From CAZCVI01 sp964502145 (GTDB lineage Bacteria > Acidobacteriota > Aminicenantia > UBA2199): 64,000 nucleotides of DNA. Position numbers and translations under genes: made by a program. Shown in pieces: positions 1 to 8,030 of the stretch; position 1 is the stretch's first letter, and the number at the start of each line of letters is the position of its first letter. The DNA lies in the NCBI GenBank assembly GCA_964502145.1, contig CAZCVI010000003.1, positions 124,001 through 188,000 of the forward strand. Direction: 5' to 3'. The notes under the pieces were generated by a model. That model worked only from the letters and a program-made list of their open reading frames with translations. It made no database searches and was not told the origin of the DNA.

Positions 1-2233
1 AAATTGACAACCCAAGTCCCGTACCATCTTCTTTTTTGGAAAAACCTGGACGAAATATCTCCCCCGACTCTATATCATGTTTTTCAATACCTGGACCATT
101 GTCCTTAAAATTAATAACAAGCTCCTCTTCATCCTGAAAAACATTTATTGAAATTTGTTTTGTGTCTTTATAGGACTGTTGAAGCCAGTAAAGACTATTA
201 TCCATTAAATTTGTCAAAATAATATAAAAATCATATTCCCTTCCGAAGAACTGAAATCCTTTTTCTGTTGGCAAAGATAATTGGATACCGTTGTCTCTTA
301 TTTGGTTTTCATAAACCCTTATGACGCTTTCCAATACTTTAGATATTAAAAAATATTTAGGTTTGCTTGTTTTTACCGCCAGTGGTTGCAACCGCTCAAA
401 TAAGTGTATTAAGGAATCACCACCTTTGACAACGTCATCGGAAAGACTCTTTATAATGGGAAGTAACTCATTCAAGCTAGCTTCATCACGAATCATCCCA
501 ATATATTCGTGAATATGAGGAATTTGATTTTTTATGGTACTTAGAGGCTTTCGGCCTTCATGTAATAATAGCATGATAACTTTTCCAATAGTAACTTGCC
601 CCTCATATCGAGCGATTGTATCCCTAAATTTGTCAACAGTTTTCTCGGTTTCTTCTTTAGCTTCTTTGAAAGCCTCACGCAAGTCCTCTAAGTCCTCGTT
701 TTTTACTCCTTTATCAATAAGATTTTTTATAACCTTAACTTCCAATGCAGAAATTGGGAAAAGTTTTTGAAGTTCTTCTTCAATTTTAGAGGGTGGTCTG
801 CCCCGGTTTGTTTTTATTCTGTATTGGTACCTTCTTTCTTCAAGTGCTTGCAGATTTTTGGTGATAATATCCTTGAGCCCGAAATAATACGCATTTTCTT
901 TCAAACCATCCCTAGCACTTTTTTCTTCAAGATGTGAATGCTCCTCGGCTTCAATATTAACAAAACCTATTATCTGGTTGCTTCCGATATGAATGGTTGG
1001 TTCTTGGACTCGTCTTTTGTCTAATAGCAACCAATCATATCCAGCCTCTCCATATGGTCTGATACGAAAACCCTTGCGATAGATGCTCACGCCACACATT
1101 TCATTCAATAATTTTTTTGCATCTCCTTTTCCAATCTCATCCAGATCTTTCTTGGTATCGGGATCGTTAGAAGTTTTGTTTATAAGATTTTCAATTGCCT
1201 CTGGATCCCTATCGAATACCCGGATATCGAATTCAATTTTTCCAGAATTAAGACCTTCATGGATTTCAACCACATCTTTGAATATTTCATCGGGAATACC
1301 ATTGGTACACTTGTTTTCATATGTATAGTCAGCAATAAGGAGTCTATCTATGCCATTCTTCAACGCTTTTTCTCGTGCATTGAGGAATTTATTCTTATTA
1401 GTGAAATGATTAATATCCAGATCCTTAATTTTTATTTCCTGCACGGTGCCAAATAATCTATAATCAAATAGTTCCAAAATCCAATAAGGCTCAATGTGGA
1501 TTGTCTCGTTATATCTGTCAATGGGGAAATTTTTGAAGGAGAGTTGAATGTCAAAGACATCTGCTTCTTGAGGTTGCATAATAGCAGTAACAATTTTTCT
1601 TAATTCTTTTATTAATATGTCGATGTTTTTTCCTGACCATTCATCTAAATACTGTCTGCTGCCGGTAATATCGATTACAGTTCCAGACTTTTCCCCAGCA
1701 GTCTGAAATGATTCGATAGGTATTTCCACTTCATCTAAAAACTTCTCGTTCTTCACGATATCGTTTTCTGCATCAAAGCCTTCTGAAAGTTTTACCTCAA
1801 AGTCTTGCCAATTTATCAGTACTTGTGTTTTGATCCCTGCTTTATCAACTGTTTCCATCCACATTTCATCGCCAAGTATCGCAGTGGAATATCGACCAAT
1901 TCCCTTTCTTCCTTGCATTAAACGCATTTTGCCAGGGCTATACTTTCTCTTTAATTTGTCGGTAGTGGACGGAATCATCCATTTATTAACAACGGTATCA
2001 TAGGTCATGCCATGACCGTCATCTTTTACGATTATTTTCAGTACCTTATCATTTGATTGATTCTCTATTACTTCAAATGAGATGGAAACACACTCGGCAT
2101 CGGCATCATACGCATTTTTTATCAATTCGATCAAAGCAGCCAGTGAGTCTTTTATTAAATCGCGGCCAATCGCCAGAATGTGTCTTGCTGCTGGTCTTAT
2201 CCTGATGAATTCTTTCTTGGTGTTGTTAGTCAT
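1..2233 (-). CDS. Two-ATPase GHKL protein (MutL/Hsp90-like domain plus histidine-kinase-like domain), partial
   Basis: This minus-strand reading frame is open from the ATG at 2233 to the window edge (744 codons), and its C-terminus lies outside. The N-terminus has a GHKL ATPase: N box ELIKNAYDADA near residue 40, G1 box VKDDGHGM near 75 and G2 box GRKGIGRYS near 110. A middle region is followed by a coiled-coil-rich linker. The C-terminal part is a second, histidine-kinase-type module: an H-box-like LLHEGRKPL (His near residue 558), an N-box region NLMDNSLYWL, FKDNGPGI, and GTGLGLSI at the very edge, so only a few dozen residues should be missing. Its ATG overlaps the methyltransferase stop as ATGA, implying translational coupling. 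MutL/MORC-like ATPases beside DNA methyltransferases are known from restriction-like loci. The exact role is inferred; the ligand and any phosphotransfer partner are unknown. Confidence 0.85.
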   Translation of the reverse strand, partial: MTNNTKKEFIRIRPAARHILAIGRDLIKDSLAALIELIKNAYDADAECVSISFEVIENQSNDKVLKIIVKDDGHGMTYDTVVNKWMIPSTTDKLKRKYSPGKMRLMQGRKGIGRYSTAILGDEMWMETVDKAGIKTQVLINWQDFEVKLSEGFDAENDIVKNEKFLDEVEIPIESFQTAGEKSGTVIDITGSRQYLDEWSGKNIDILIKELRKIVTAIMQPQEADVFDIQLSFKNFPIDRYNETIHIEPYWILELFDYRLFGTVQEIKIKDLDINHFTNKNKFLNAREKALKNGIDRLLIADYTYENKCTNGIPDEIFKDVVEIHEGLNSGKIEFDIRVFDRDPEAIENLINKTSNDPDTKKDLDEIGKGDAKKLLNEMCGVSIYRKGFRIRPYGEAGYDWLLLDKRRVQEPTIHIGSNQIIGFVNIEAEEHSHLEEKSARDGLKENAYYFGLKDIITKNLQALEERRYQYRIKTNRGRPPSKIEEELQKLFPISALEVKVIKNLIDKGVKNEDLEDLREAFKEAKEETEKTVDKFRDTIARYEGQVTIGKVIMLLLHEGRKPLSTIKNQIPHIHEYIGMIRDEASLNELLPIIKSLSDDVVKGGDSLIHLFERLQPLAVKTSKPKYFLISKVLESVIRVYENQIRDNGIQLSLPTEKGFQFFGREYDFYIILTNLMDNSLYWLQQSYKDTKQISINVFQDEEELVINFKDNGPGIEKHDIESGEIFRPGFSKKEDGTGLGLSI

Positions 2234-3543
2234 AGAGTCTCCATAATTTTTTGAGCGATTCTTTCTGCCAATAATGGGGGAACAGCATTGCCAACCTGCT
2301 CATATTGAGACGTTCTTGGTCCCTCAAATTTAAAATTGTCTGGGAAGGATTGAATACGAGCCGCTTCGCGAACGGTTAGAGCCCGCAATTGGGCGGGATC
2401 AGGATGAATATTATAATGGCCATCCTTTGAGATATGGGCGACAATAGTATGAGGGAGTCTATCCACTGGGTGAACCCGAAACCGATCAGGAAAATTGAAC
2501 TCATTCTTATGGGTTTTTAATTCCGCAGGTAAATCGGCATAATTCAATGCCTCGTGACTCTGTGATTTCTTTATAGCCTGTTGGTAGATTTCTTTATCAT
2601 ACCATTTATTGATAGCCCTTGCCTTGTGATTCATCACGCCATAAGAACCCTCACGCATTTGCACCTGAAATTCAGTTAAAGCAGTATTTTTCGGGTATGG
2701 CAACACGCCATGGTCATTTCCCTCCCCTGCATTGAGACGGGGTAAATCATTAATGGTATTATGAGTGTTCAATTGCTCGATTCTTTTATTTACCTCAAAC
2801 TCTGGATACTTCAATTCAACATTAGATCGTACACCCAAAAAAATAAATCTCTTCCTATTTTGTGGCACTCCGAAATCAGAAGCATTATGGACATTCTTCC
2901 TGATATTATTATGAATACCAGTCTTTAACTCATACCCGATTTTAACGAAATCCTCACTGATCATATTAAAAATACTGCCATCCTGAGCGGACAAAATTCC
3001 CGGGACATTCTCGAACAAGAAAAAATCAGGTTGAAAATGCTTTACCACGGTGAAGTAGTATTTGAAAAGATAATTTCGCTTATCGTTGTGAACCTGGTTT
3101 CCCATCCTACTACGGCCCACCAGCGAGTATGCCTGGCAGGGGGGACCACCAATGATAAAATTTATTTTTTTTTTGTGAAATTTGACGGATTTTTCCAATA
3201 GGTCGATAATCTCTTTTGCCGAGAACGAACTGGTTTCGTTGATAGGGCTGCCAAAAGCGGCATTCCAGACGGTATACTCGATTTCTTCTTTTAAGCCACT
3301 GAATTTTCTATAGATTTTTCCACGATTTCCGGAGATATCATTGGTGGACAGGGTCTCCCGGCAATAGTCCCAATAATCATTCAAACTTTTTTCTTGTTTT
3401 AGATAATGATAGATATGTCTGGTCTTTTGTGTCTCGCAGGCCCACTTCACTTTTTCAACCGAGCCGATGATATTGAAACCAGCCTGTATGAATCCTTCGG
3501 AAAGTCCACCGGCTCCAGCAAATAAGTCGAAGCCACTATACAT
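2230..3543 (-). CDS. DNA (cytosine-5-)-methyltransferase
   Basis: Transfers a methyl group from SAM to C5 of cytosine in a specific DNA sequence. Ordered motifs are visible: motif I DLFAGAGGLSEGF close to the N-terminus, motif IV GGPPCQAYSLVGRSR with the catalytic Cys in PPCQ, motif VI ENVPGI, motif VIII QNRKRFIFLGVR, a target-recognition region, then motif X QVGNAVPPLLAERIA. The frame could extend to a GTG at 3561, but that codon lies in the predicted -10 box; the ATG at 3543 has AAGGA just upstream, so it is chosen (437 aa). The stop overlaps the start of the GHKL ATPase gene. No cognate nuclease is visible on the right, so any restriction subunit would lie beyond the left edge. Specificity cannot be read from the sequence. 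Confidence 0.93.
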   Translation of the reverse strand: MYSGFDLFAGAGGLSEGFIQAGFNIIGSVEKVKWACETQKTRHIYHYLKQEKSLNDYWDYCRETLSTNDISGNRGKIYRKFSGLKEEIEYTVWNAAFGSPINETSSFSAKEIIDLLEKSVKFHKKKINFIIGGPPCQAYSLVGRSRMGNQVHNDKRNYLFKYYFTVVKHFQPDFFLFENVPGILSAQDGSIFNMISEDFVKIGYELKTGIHNNIRKNVHNASDFGVPQNRKRFIFLGVRSNVELKYPEFEVNKRIEQLNTHNTINDLPRLNAGEGNDHGVLPYPKNTALTEFQVQMREGSYGVMNHKARAINKWYDKEIYQQAIKKSQSHEALNYADLPAELKTHKNEFNFPDRFRVHPVDRLPHTIVAHISKDGHYNIHPDPAQLRALTVREAARIQSFPDNFKFEGPRTSQYEQVGNAVPPLLAERIAQKIMETL

Positions 3544-3559
3544 TTCTGTCCTTTTTCGC

Positions 3560-3588
3560 ACTATAGTTCACACAACACGTTCAGTCAA
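3560..3588 (-). promoter_or_regulatory. Sigma-70-type promoter of the methyltransferase operon
   Basis: On the minus strand TTGACT (3588-3583), a 17-nt spacer and TATAGT (3565-3560) form a near-consensus promoter. The start site would fall about 10 nt upstream of the ATG at 3543, giving a very short leader that still contains AAGGA. The remaining gap up to 3848 shows no other feature. Confidence 0.6.
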
Positions 3589-3848
3589 CATTTTCTAAGT
3601 ACCCACTTACTGTCTTTAAAGAATTCAATCTACTATTTCTATGATATGATAATTTAATCATACTAAATTTTCTAGTTTTACGCAAGCCCCTTATTTTCCA
3701 TTTCCTTCTCTCTCTTTCCTGTATCAATCTGGTGGTACCGTCGAATCATAGGACATTAAACAACCACCACACATTTCTAATCGGTATTTTCATAAATCCC
3801 ACTTCTCATCATTCCCATAGCCGCGCCCCGCCGGGGAATCGCCCCCCA

Positions 3849-4229
3849 TTACCCCACCGTCTTTTGCGCCGCCAAATCCGCTTTCTCTTTGGCGCAGATT
3901 TGATAGTGGTACTGTAGAAATTCCTTCAAATTCCCCATGCTGATATGGCACAGATCAATCCCCGCGTTCTCGTAAGTGTTTTTTAACGAAAATAGCGGGC
4001 ACCGACCTTCACATATCGGGATATTAAAACACCGCTGGCACCCCGGGTCATCAAAGGGATCCGCTCCGGTCAAATAACGGGTTAATATCTTGTCATTCAA
4101 CACCCCTTTTTCCGCAATATTACCCACCCGTTTCTCTACTACGCCGATATCCGTCCAACACTTGAACAAATCACCCTTGGGATCGATCAAATAGCAGTTG
4201 ACATGCCGGGCCATACACTCCTTGCAAAA
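3849..4229 (-). pseudogene. Truncated radical SAM maturase, SPASM domain only
   Basis: The last ~125 residues of a minus-strand ORF (nominal start 4460) read as a complete SPASM domain: CKEC, CYLIDPKGDLFKCW, GNIAEKG, then CQRC and CEGRC cysteine pairs. SPASM domains bind auxiliary 4Fe-4S clusters at the C-terminus of radical SAM peptide maturases. The preceding ~75 codons look like translated non-coding sequence (homopolymer-rich, no CxxxCxxC radical SAM motif), and no SAM-binding barrel is found before the next gene. I read this as the 3' remnant of a deleted maturase gene. The RiPP precursor 3 kb away on the same strand is a plausible former substrate, which is inference. A short functional SPASM protein is possible but less likely. 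Confidence 0.7.
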
Positions 4230-4474
4230 TACTCTACATGGAAAAAAAGTGGGCAGAAAAAAAACCGAAGAAGAAAGAAAAAAATACGTTATCGGTATTC
4301 TTTTTCCTCCATGAGATTCCGGGTGACGGTTCACCCCTACCCCCGCACCCTTTGAACCACAATGCATCCAATGAAATCCAAGGGCAAAGGTAGGGACGAA
4401 TCTTGTATTCACCCTTGCCCGGTGCTCAGTATTTTGATACAGCCTCCAAGGTTTGCCCAAAAAGTTTGGGCTTT

Positions 4475-6070
4475 TTAATTCCCGGTGGCGATAAAAAACG
4501 GGCGTACCAAAACTCCCAATTCTTTTTCCAGATAGTCCACCTCGTACTTGGCCCGGCTCTTTTTATCAATGGATTCCACGAAAACAGATAAAAAAATTTC
4601 ACCCAAAGCCAAACGTTTCCCATATAGCGCCGCCTGTTTCAGCGCCATCTTAAAACTGGCTTGATCTTTATAGCTTTTTAATTCAATACCATAGTGTTTG
4701 TCCTGGTATTGGATGAACAAATCAATCTTCCCATTCCCAGTGGGAAACTCCGGCACCACCCGCCCCCCCTTGCCTCTTAAAAATTCATTCAAGTAGGAAA
4801 ACAAGTTAAAATGATAAATCGCTTCAAATATCTTTAAATCACTCCGGCGAGGCACATCTTTAAACAACCACCCCTTGTTTTTATGCAAGTATTTCTGATA
4901 GAGCCCCAGCAGATTGACGATGTTCAAATCCGTATCTGTAATCACATCATCCAGATTTTCAAAGGGGGATAATAATTGTCCCATGTTGGGGAAGATATCG
5001 TTGGAAAAGTAGTTGAACAGACGTTTTTGCAGGAAAGGATTGGCGAATTTGACATATAGTTTTAAATCTTCCTTGCTTTCTTCGAAGGTAATGGCACCAT
5101 TCATATACAGGTAATTGATATGTTCATTATCATATTGGAATTCGATTTTTTCATCCGTGCGGAACAGTTCCAGAATTCTGGTTTTATAGGGTTCTTTGTT
5201 TACTTTGGAGATGATGTTGAGGATATTATTATTGGGAAGCGCTTGGGAGGCGTACATATAGGTATAGTTCCAGTTGGCCATGGTGATCGGTTTTGTATTT
5301 TCCGTATTATATTTTTCCGTAAGAAGTTCTCCCAGCCAGGAAGTCACCCCCGGTTGTCCATTGGTTTCTTGATACAAAGCGTCCACCACTTGCGGCTCAA
5401 TCTTCTGACCGCTCTCTTTTTCATACCATTGGAACATTCCTTTCACTTCATCGAGAGTCAGGTTTGGAATATTCAGGCTTTGTTGCACATTAAAGGGAGA
5501 GCCTTTCTCATTTTCGATCCCAAGGACACCACGTACACCGATTAACGCTACAGCATGGAGGAGATAGGTTTTTTGTTCTGTGGTTTTATTTTTTTCATCT
5601 TTGCGGCTGATATGGATATTTCGAAAAGAACTGACAATGGCATTTATACCTGTTTCCGGGAGTGCATCGAACTCGTCCAAAATTAAAATAAGGGGTTTAA
5701 ACAGGTTATCTTTACTAAATATTTCCTGAAATTGTTCCTGGTCATTGATTCCAAGGAATTTTTTCCCCAATCCCTCGCCAATTTTTCGAGCAATGAAGTT
5801 TATGACTTCACTGGCATCCACTTTATCCTTCATTATTTCCAGATTGATTTTAAGCACATCGAACCGCGGGTCTTTTTGCAATTGAAAGAGGATTTGTTGC
5901 ATGACCCATGTTTTCCCCGTCTGCCTAGGTGCCCATACCGTGATGTAATGCCCACCTGATTGGGGATTTTCTCCCATTAACCGGGTATATGCGCTCTCTA
6001 TCAATGATGTCATGGGTGTATAATAATGCTCATCCGTGTTAATCGGCCCATACGAATTAAACCGTCTCAT
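4475..6070 (-). CDS. AAA-like ATPase with C-terminal PD-(D/E)XK nuclease-like domain
   Basis: 531 residues. The N-terminal P-loop ATPase has Walker A APRQTGKTW near residue 60 and Walker B LILILDEFDAL near 145, with the FNSYGPI entry seen in the AAA-like (AAA_35/AAA_14-type) group. A winged-helix-like middle follows. The C-terminal ~100 residues contain FPTGNGKIDLFIQ and HYGIELKSYK, the D...ExK core of the PD-(D/E)XK fold that ends this group. The ATG at 6070 has AAGGAG six bases upstream; an in-frame TTG farther out lacks proper spacing. These proteins are often multicopy and of unknown role; a regulatory or addiction function has been suggested for relatives, but nothing here proves one. 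It is transcribed toward the maturase remnant. Confidence 0.8.
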   Translation of the reverse strand: MRRFNSYGPINTDEHYYTPMTSLIESAYTRLMGENPQSGGHYITVWAPRQTGKTWVMQQILFQLQKDPRFDVLKINLEIMKDKVDASEVINFIARKIGEGLGKKFLGINDQEQFQEIFSKDNLFKPLILILDEFDALPETGINAIVSSFRNIHISRKDEKNKTTEQKTYLLHAVALIGVRGVLGIENEKGSPFNVQQSLNIPNLTLDEVKGMFQWYEKESGQKIEPQVVDALYQETNGQPGVTSWLGELLTEKYNTENTKPITMANWNYTYMYASQALPNNNILNIISKVNKEPYKTRILELFRTDEKIEFQYDNEHINYLYMNGAITFEESKEDLKLYVKFANPFLQKRLFNYFSNDIFPNMGQLLSPFENLDDVITDTDLNIVNLLGLYQKYLHKNKGWLFKDVPRRSDLKIFEAIYHFNLFSYLNEFLRGKGGRVVPEFPTGNGKIDLFIQYQDKHYGIELKSYKDQASFKMALKQAALYGKRLALGEIFLSVFVESIDKKSRAKYEVDYLEKELGVLVRPFFIATGN

Positions 6071-6234
6071 ATTCAACTCCTTGTCGACAATACCTGACTG
6101 CTTCAACCTCCTTATTTTAACAAAAAACTCCCGTTAATGCAAACAGTAACAATAGACTATGAAAAAAGATTAAACGCCAAAGGTAAAAAAATCTCTTTTA
6201 ATAAATCCTAATCTTCGTGGTTAATTTTTTTTCT

Positions 6235-7071
6235 TTATTGCTTCACCAGTTCCACCCGGCGGTTCTTGCCCTTGCCTTCCTCGGTATCGTTGGAGGATAC
6301 CGGAGCCAACGGACCAACACCATAAGCCTTTAAGCGGGCTGCCGCGATTCCATACTTGCTTACAAGGGCATTCAACACGGCTTCCGCACGTCCTTGTGAT
6401 AACTTCATATTGGCTATGGTATCACCCGTACTGTCCGTATGACCCACCACATAGACCTTTAATCCCGGTTTCCCTTTTAATAATTTCGCGATCTCTGCCA
6501 ACGCGGCTGCCGATTCGGGCTTGATCTCAGATTTATTGGTATCGAAGTAGATACCATAAACTGCCGCATGACCGGTAGTATGGATGTCTTTGGCAAACAC
6601 ATCGGCATTGGCGGTAATATCTTGGGACATACCGCCTTTCTCTATGATTTGCAGGGTGTACTGCGAGGTGATATAGGCATCCACATGCACCCAGAACTCC
6701 TTGCCATCCTTCACTAGCTTCAAGTACGAATTACCATCATCATCACGACCAAGCACTGTCCCGCCAATCTTCTTGATAGCATTCTCGAAATTATTCAATA
6801 CTTGAATCCGGCTGGGTTCCTTGGCCCCGGGATTGATGGAATACATAATATAATAATAATGCCCCTCAACGGACTGCTCCTTCTTGTTTACCCAAAAAGT
6901 ATGGGCATCAAAATCTTTCTCTTCATACCGGCTGAGATAAAACCCGGGCAGACGATTAAAAAGCGGGTGATCCTTGCCACCCTCCACGTCAGGTTCCTGC
7001 CCACAAACGACCCCTACCGATAACAGACACAGATACACAAAAACCAAGACCATACGATTCATTCCCTTCAT
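6235..7071 (-). CDS. OmpA-family outer-membrane/peptidoglycan-binding protein
   Basis: 278 residues. The N-terminus MKGMNRMVLVFVYLCLLSV is a signal peptide with cleavage near CGQ, followed by a unique ~140-residue domain. The C-terminal OmpA domain has IYFDTNKSEIKPES, VVGHTDSTGD, LSQGRAEAV and the terminal GKGKNRRVELV, the pattern that binds diaminopimelate in peptidoglycan. The ATG at 7071 is preceded by GGAGG at nine bases; upstream in-frame extension to 7155 would run through AT-rich spacer and is rejected. It probably tethers the outer membrane to the wall. It may use a lipoprotein signal, but the lipobox is poor, so simple secretion is favoured. The gene upstream is a RiPP precursor, separated by a terminator and a microsatellite, so the two are probably not co-transcribed. 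Confidence 0.9.
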   Translation of the reverse strand: MKGMNRMVLVFVYLCLLSVGVVCGQEPDVEGGKDHPLFNRLPGFYLSRYEEKDFDAHTFWVNKKEQSVEGHYYYIMYSINPGAKEPSRIQVLNNFENAIKKIGGTVLGRDDDGNSYLKLVKDGKEFWVHVDAYITSQYTLQIIEKGGMSQDITANADVFAKDIHTTGHAAVYGIYFDTNKSEIKPESAAALAEIAKLLKGKPGLKVYVVGHTDSTGDTIANMKLSQGRAEAVLNALVSKYGIAAARLKAYGVGPLAPVSSNDTEEGKGKNRRVELVKQ

Positions 7072-7160
7072 TTCTTTTTTTCCTCCTTCCTGGTTCAAAA
7101 ACCATATTGTAAGAGAGTATTTTACACCAATTTCACTCAAATCGCAATACCCCAACCCCA

Positions 7161-7209
<49 letters not shown>

Positions 7210-7218
7210 AAATACAAA

Positions 7219-7252
7219 GAGGGGGTAAGAAATATACTATTCTTACCCCCTC
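7219..7252 (-). terminator. Rho-independent terminator of the RiPP precursor gene
   Basis: Perfect 13-bp arms GAGGGGGTAAGAA and TTCTTACCCCCTC enclose an 8-nt loop, 16 bp after the precursor stop codon. On the minus strand a T-rich tail (TTTGTATTT) follows. This isolates the precursor transcript from the OmpA gene. Confidence 0.75.
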
Positions 7253-7268
7253 CAAACTTATAAACGTG

Positions 7269-7466
7269 TTAACAAGATGTAGAACAATACGTATTGGTGG
7301 GAACCGTGGTGTCGGTATCCGGGCAAAAACACACGGACATGCGGCAGGTTTCAGTGATACACGAATCAGTTACCGCACCACCCAATACTGCATTCATGTT
7401 AATGGAATTCAGATTGGCAATTGAGATTTTTTTGAGACTTAATTTTTGACTGGAATTGACTTTCAT
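7269..7466 (-). CDS. Cysteine-rich RiPP precursor peptide with double-glycine leader
   Basis: 65 residues with AAGGAG seven bases before the ATG. The leader contains KLSLKKISIANLN, which matches the LKK..IANL-type leader common in GG-leader natural-product precursors (lanthipeptide-like in other phyla), and ends with VLGG, a peptidase-transporter cleavage site. The 35-residue core starts AVTDSC and has six Cys plus many Ser/Thr, suitable for thioether or disulfide cross-links. No synthetase, dehydratase or C39 transporter is seen in the window; the only related gene is the SPASM remnant at 3.85-4.23 kb. The peptide is therefore either orphan or modified by enzymes encoded elsewhere. A decayed paralogue lies 50 bp upstream. 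The class of modification is inference. Confidence 0.8.
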   Translation of the reverse strand: MKVNSSQKLSLKKISIANLNSINMNAVLGGAVTDSCITETCRMSVCFCPDTDTTVPTNTYCSTSC

Positions 7467-7521
7467 TTTTTTGCTCCTTTTTGTTTTAGTTTAATATTAT
7501 ATAGTTATTTACTTACTTATA

Positions 7522-7716
7522 CTATTGTAAAAGATAACTAACAATTACACGTGGTGGGTGACCGGGTTGGAAGTCAGATAGGGTGGTGGAGGTGGACACG
7601 CCATACATCTGGTTAAATTGGTACGGACAACCCAATACATAATTCTTCTCTATAGAGTCAATATTGGCGATTTAGACTTTTTTGAGACACAATTTTTAAG
7701 TTGAATAAACACGCAT
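7522..7716 (-). pseudogene. Decayed paralogue of the RiPP precursor
   Basis: Translation from the ATG at 7716 aligns without gaps to the intact precursor over the first ~29 residues (M-V--S--KL-LKK--IAN--SI---VLG), but two in-frame TAA codons interrupt it, at codon 7 and codon 15, and the second Gly of GG is Cys. The core after the leader has lost the cysteine pattern. This is a tandem duplication in which one copy has died. The remaining ~260 bp up to the kinase promoter (7717-7978) hold only A/T-rich sequence and a T12/G7 homopolymer stretch. Confidence 0.8.
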
Positions 7717-7978
7717 TTGATTTCACCTTTAAATAACGTTACATTTTTTAAACTTAATCTTTTCATTCTTTAATTCCTTTTATAATTCTATAATAATATA
7801 ATATAAAAATCAAACTTTGTCAATTTTTTTTTATTATTTATTTTTTTTTTTTGGGGGGGAGATTGGATCAATGGAGATGCGGCAACCTATCAGGGTAATA
7901 AGCCATGGAATCTGCTTGCCTCTTTCATCTGATTTCACTTTTTTTTCTGTGGATCGTGGTTAAAAGAAAAGAAATAAG

Positions 7979-8007
7979 TTGAAAAAACATCAAGAAAGTG
8001 GCATAAT
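7979..8007 (+). promoter_or_regulatory. Promoter of Ser/Thr kinase 1
   Basis: TTGAAA, 17-nt spacer, CATAAT. The block AAAGTGGCATAAT around the -10 is repeated exactly in front of the second kinase gene (63666-63678), which supports a functional, conserved promoter. Confidence 0.6.
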
Positions 8008-8030
8008 TTAATTTTCAATATGGAGGTTTT

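Noticed and set aside
321..1456. Several 60-80 codon plus-strand frames
   Set aside because: They lie antisense to the continuous GHKL ATPase frame that runs off the left edge; none has an SD or protein-like composition.
3849..4460. Intact 203-codon gene including the SPASM domain
   Set aside because: The first ~75 codons are low-complexity and lack any radical SAM motif, so only the SPASM part is treated as derived from a gene.
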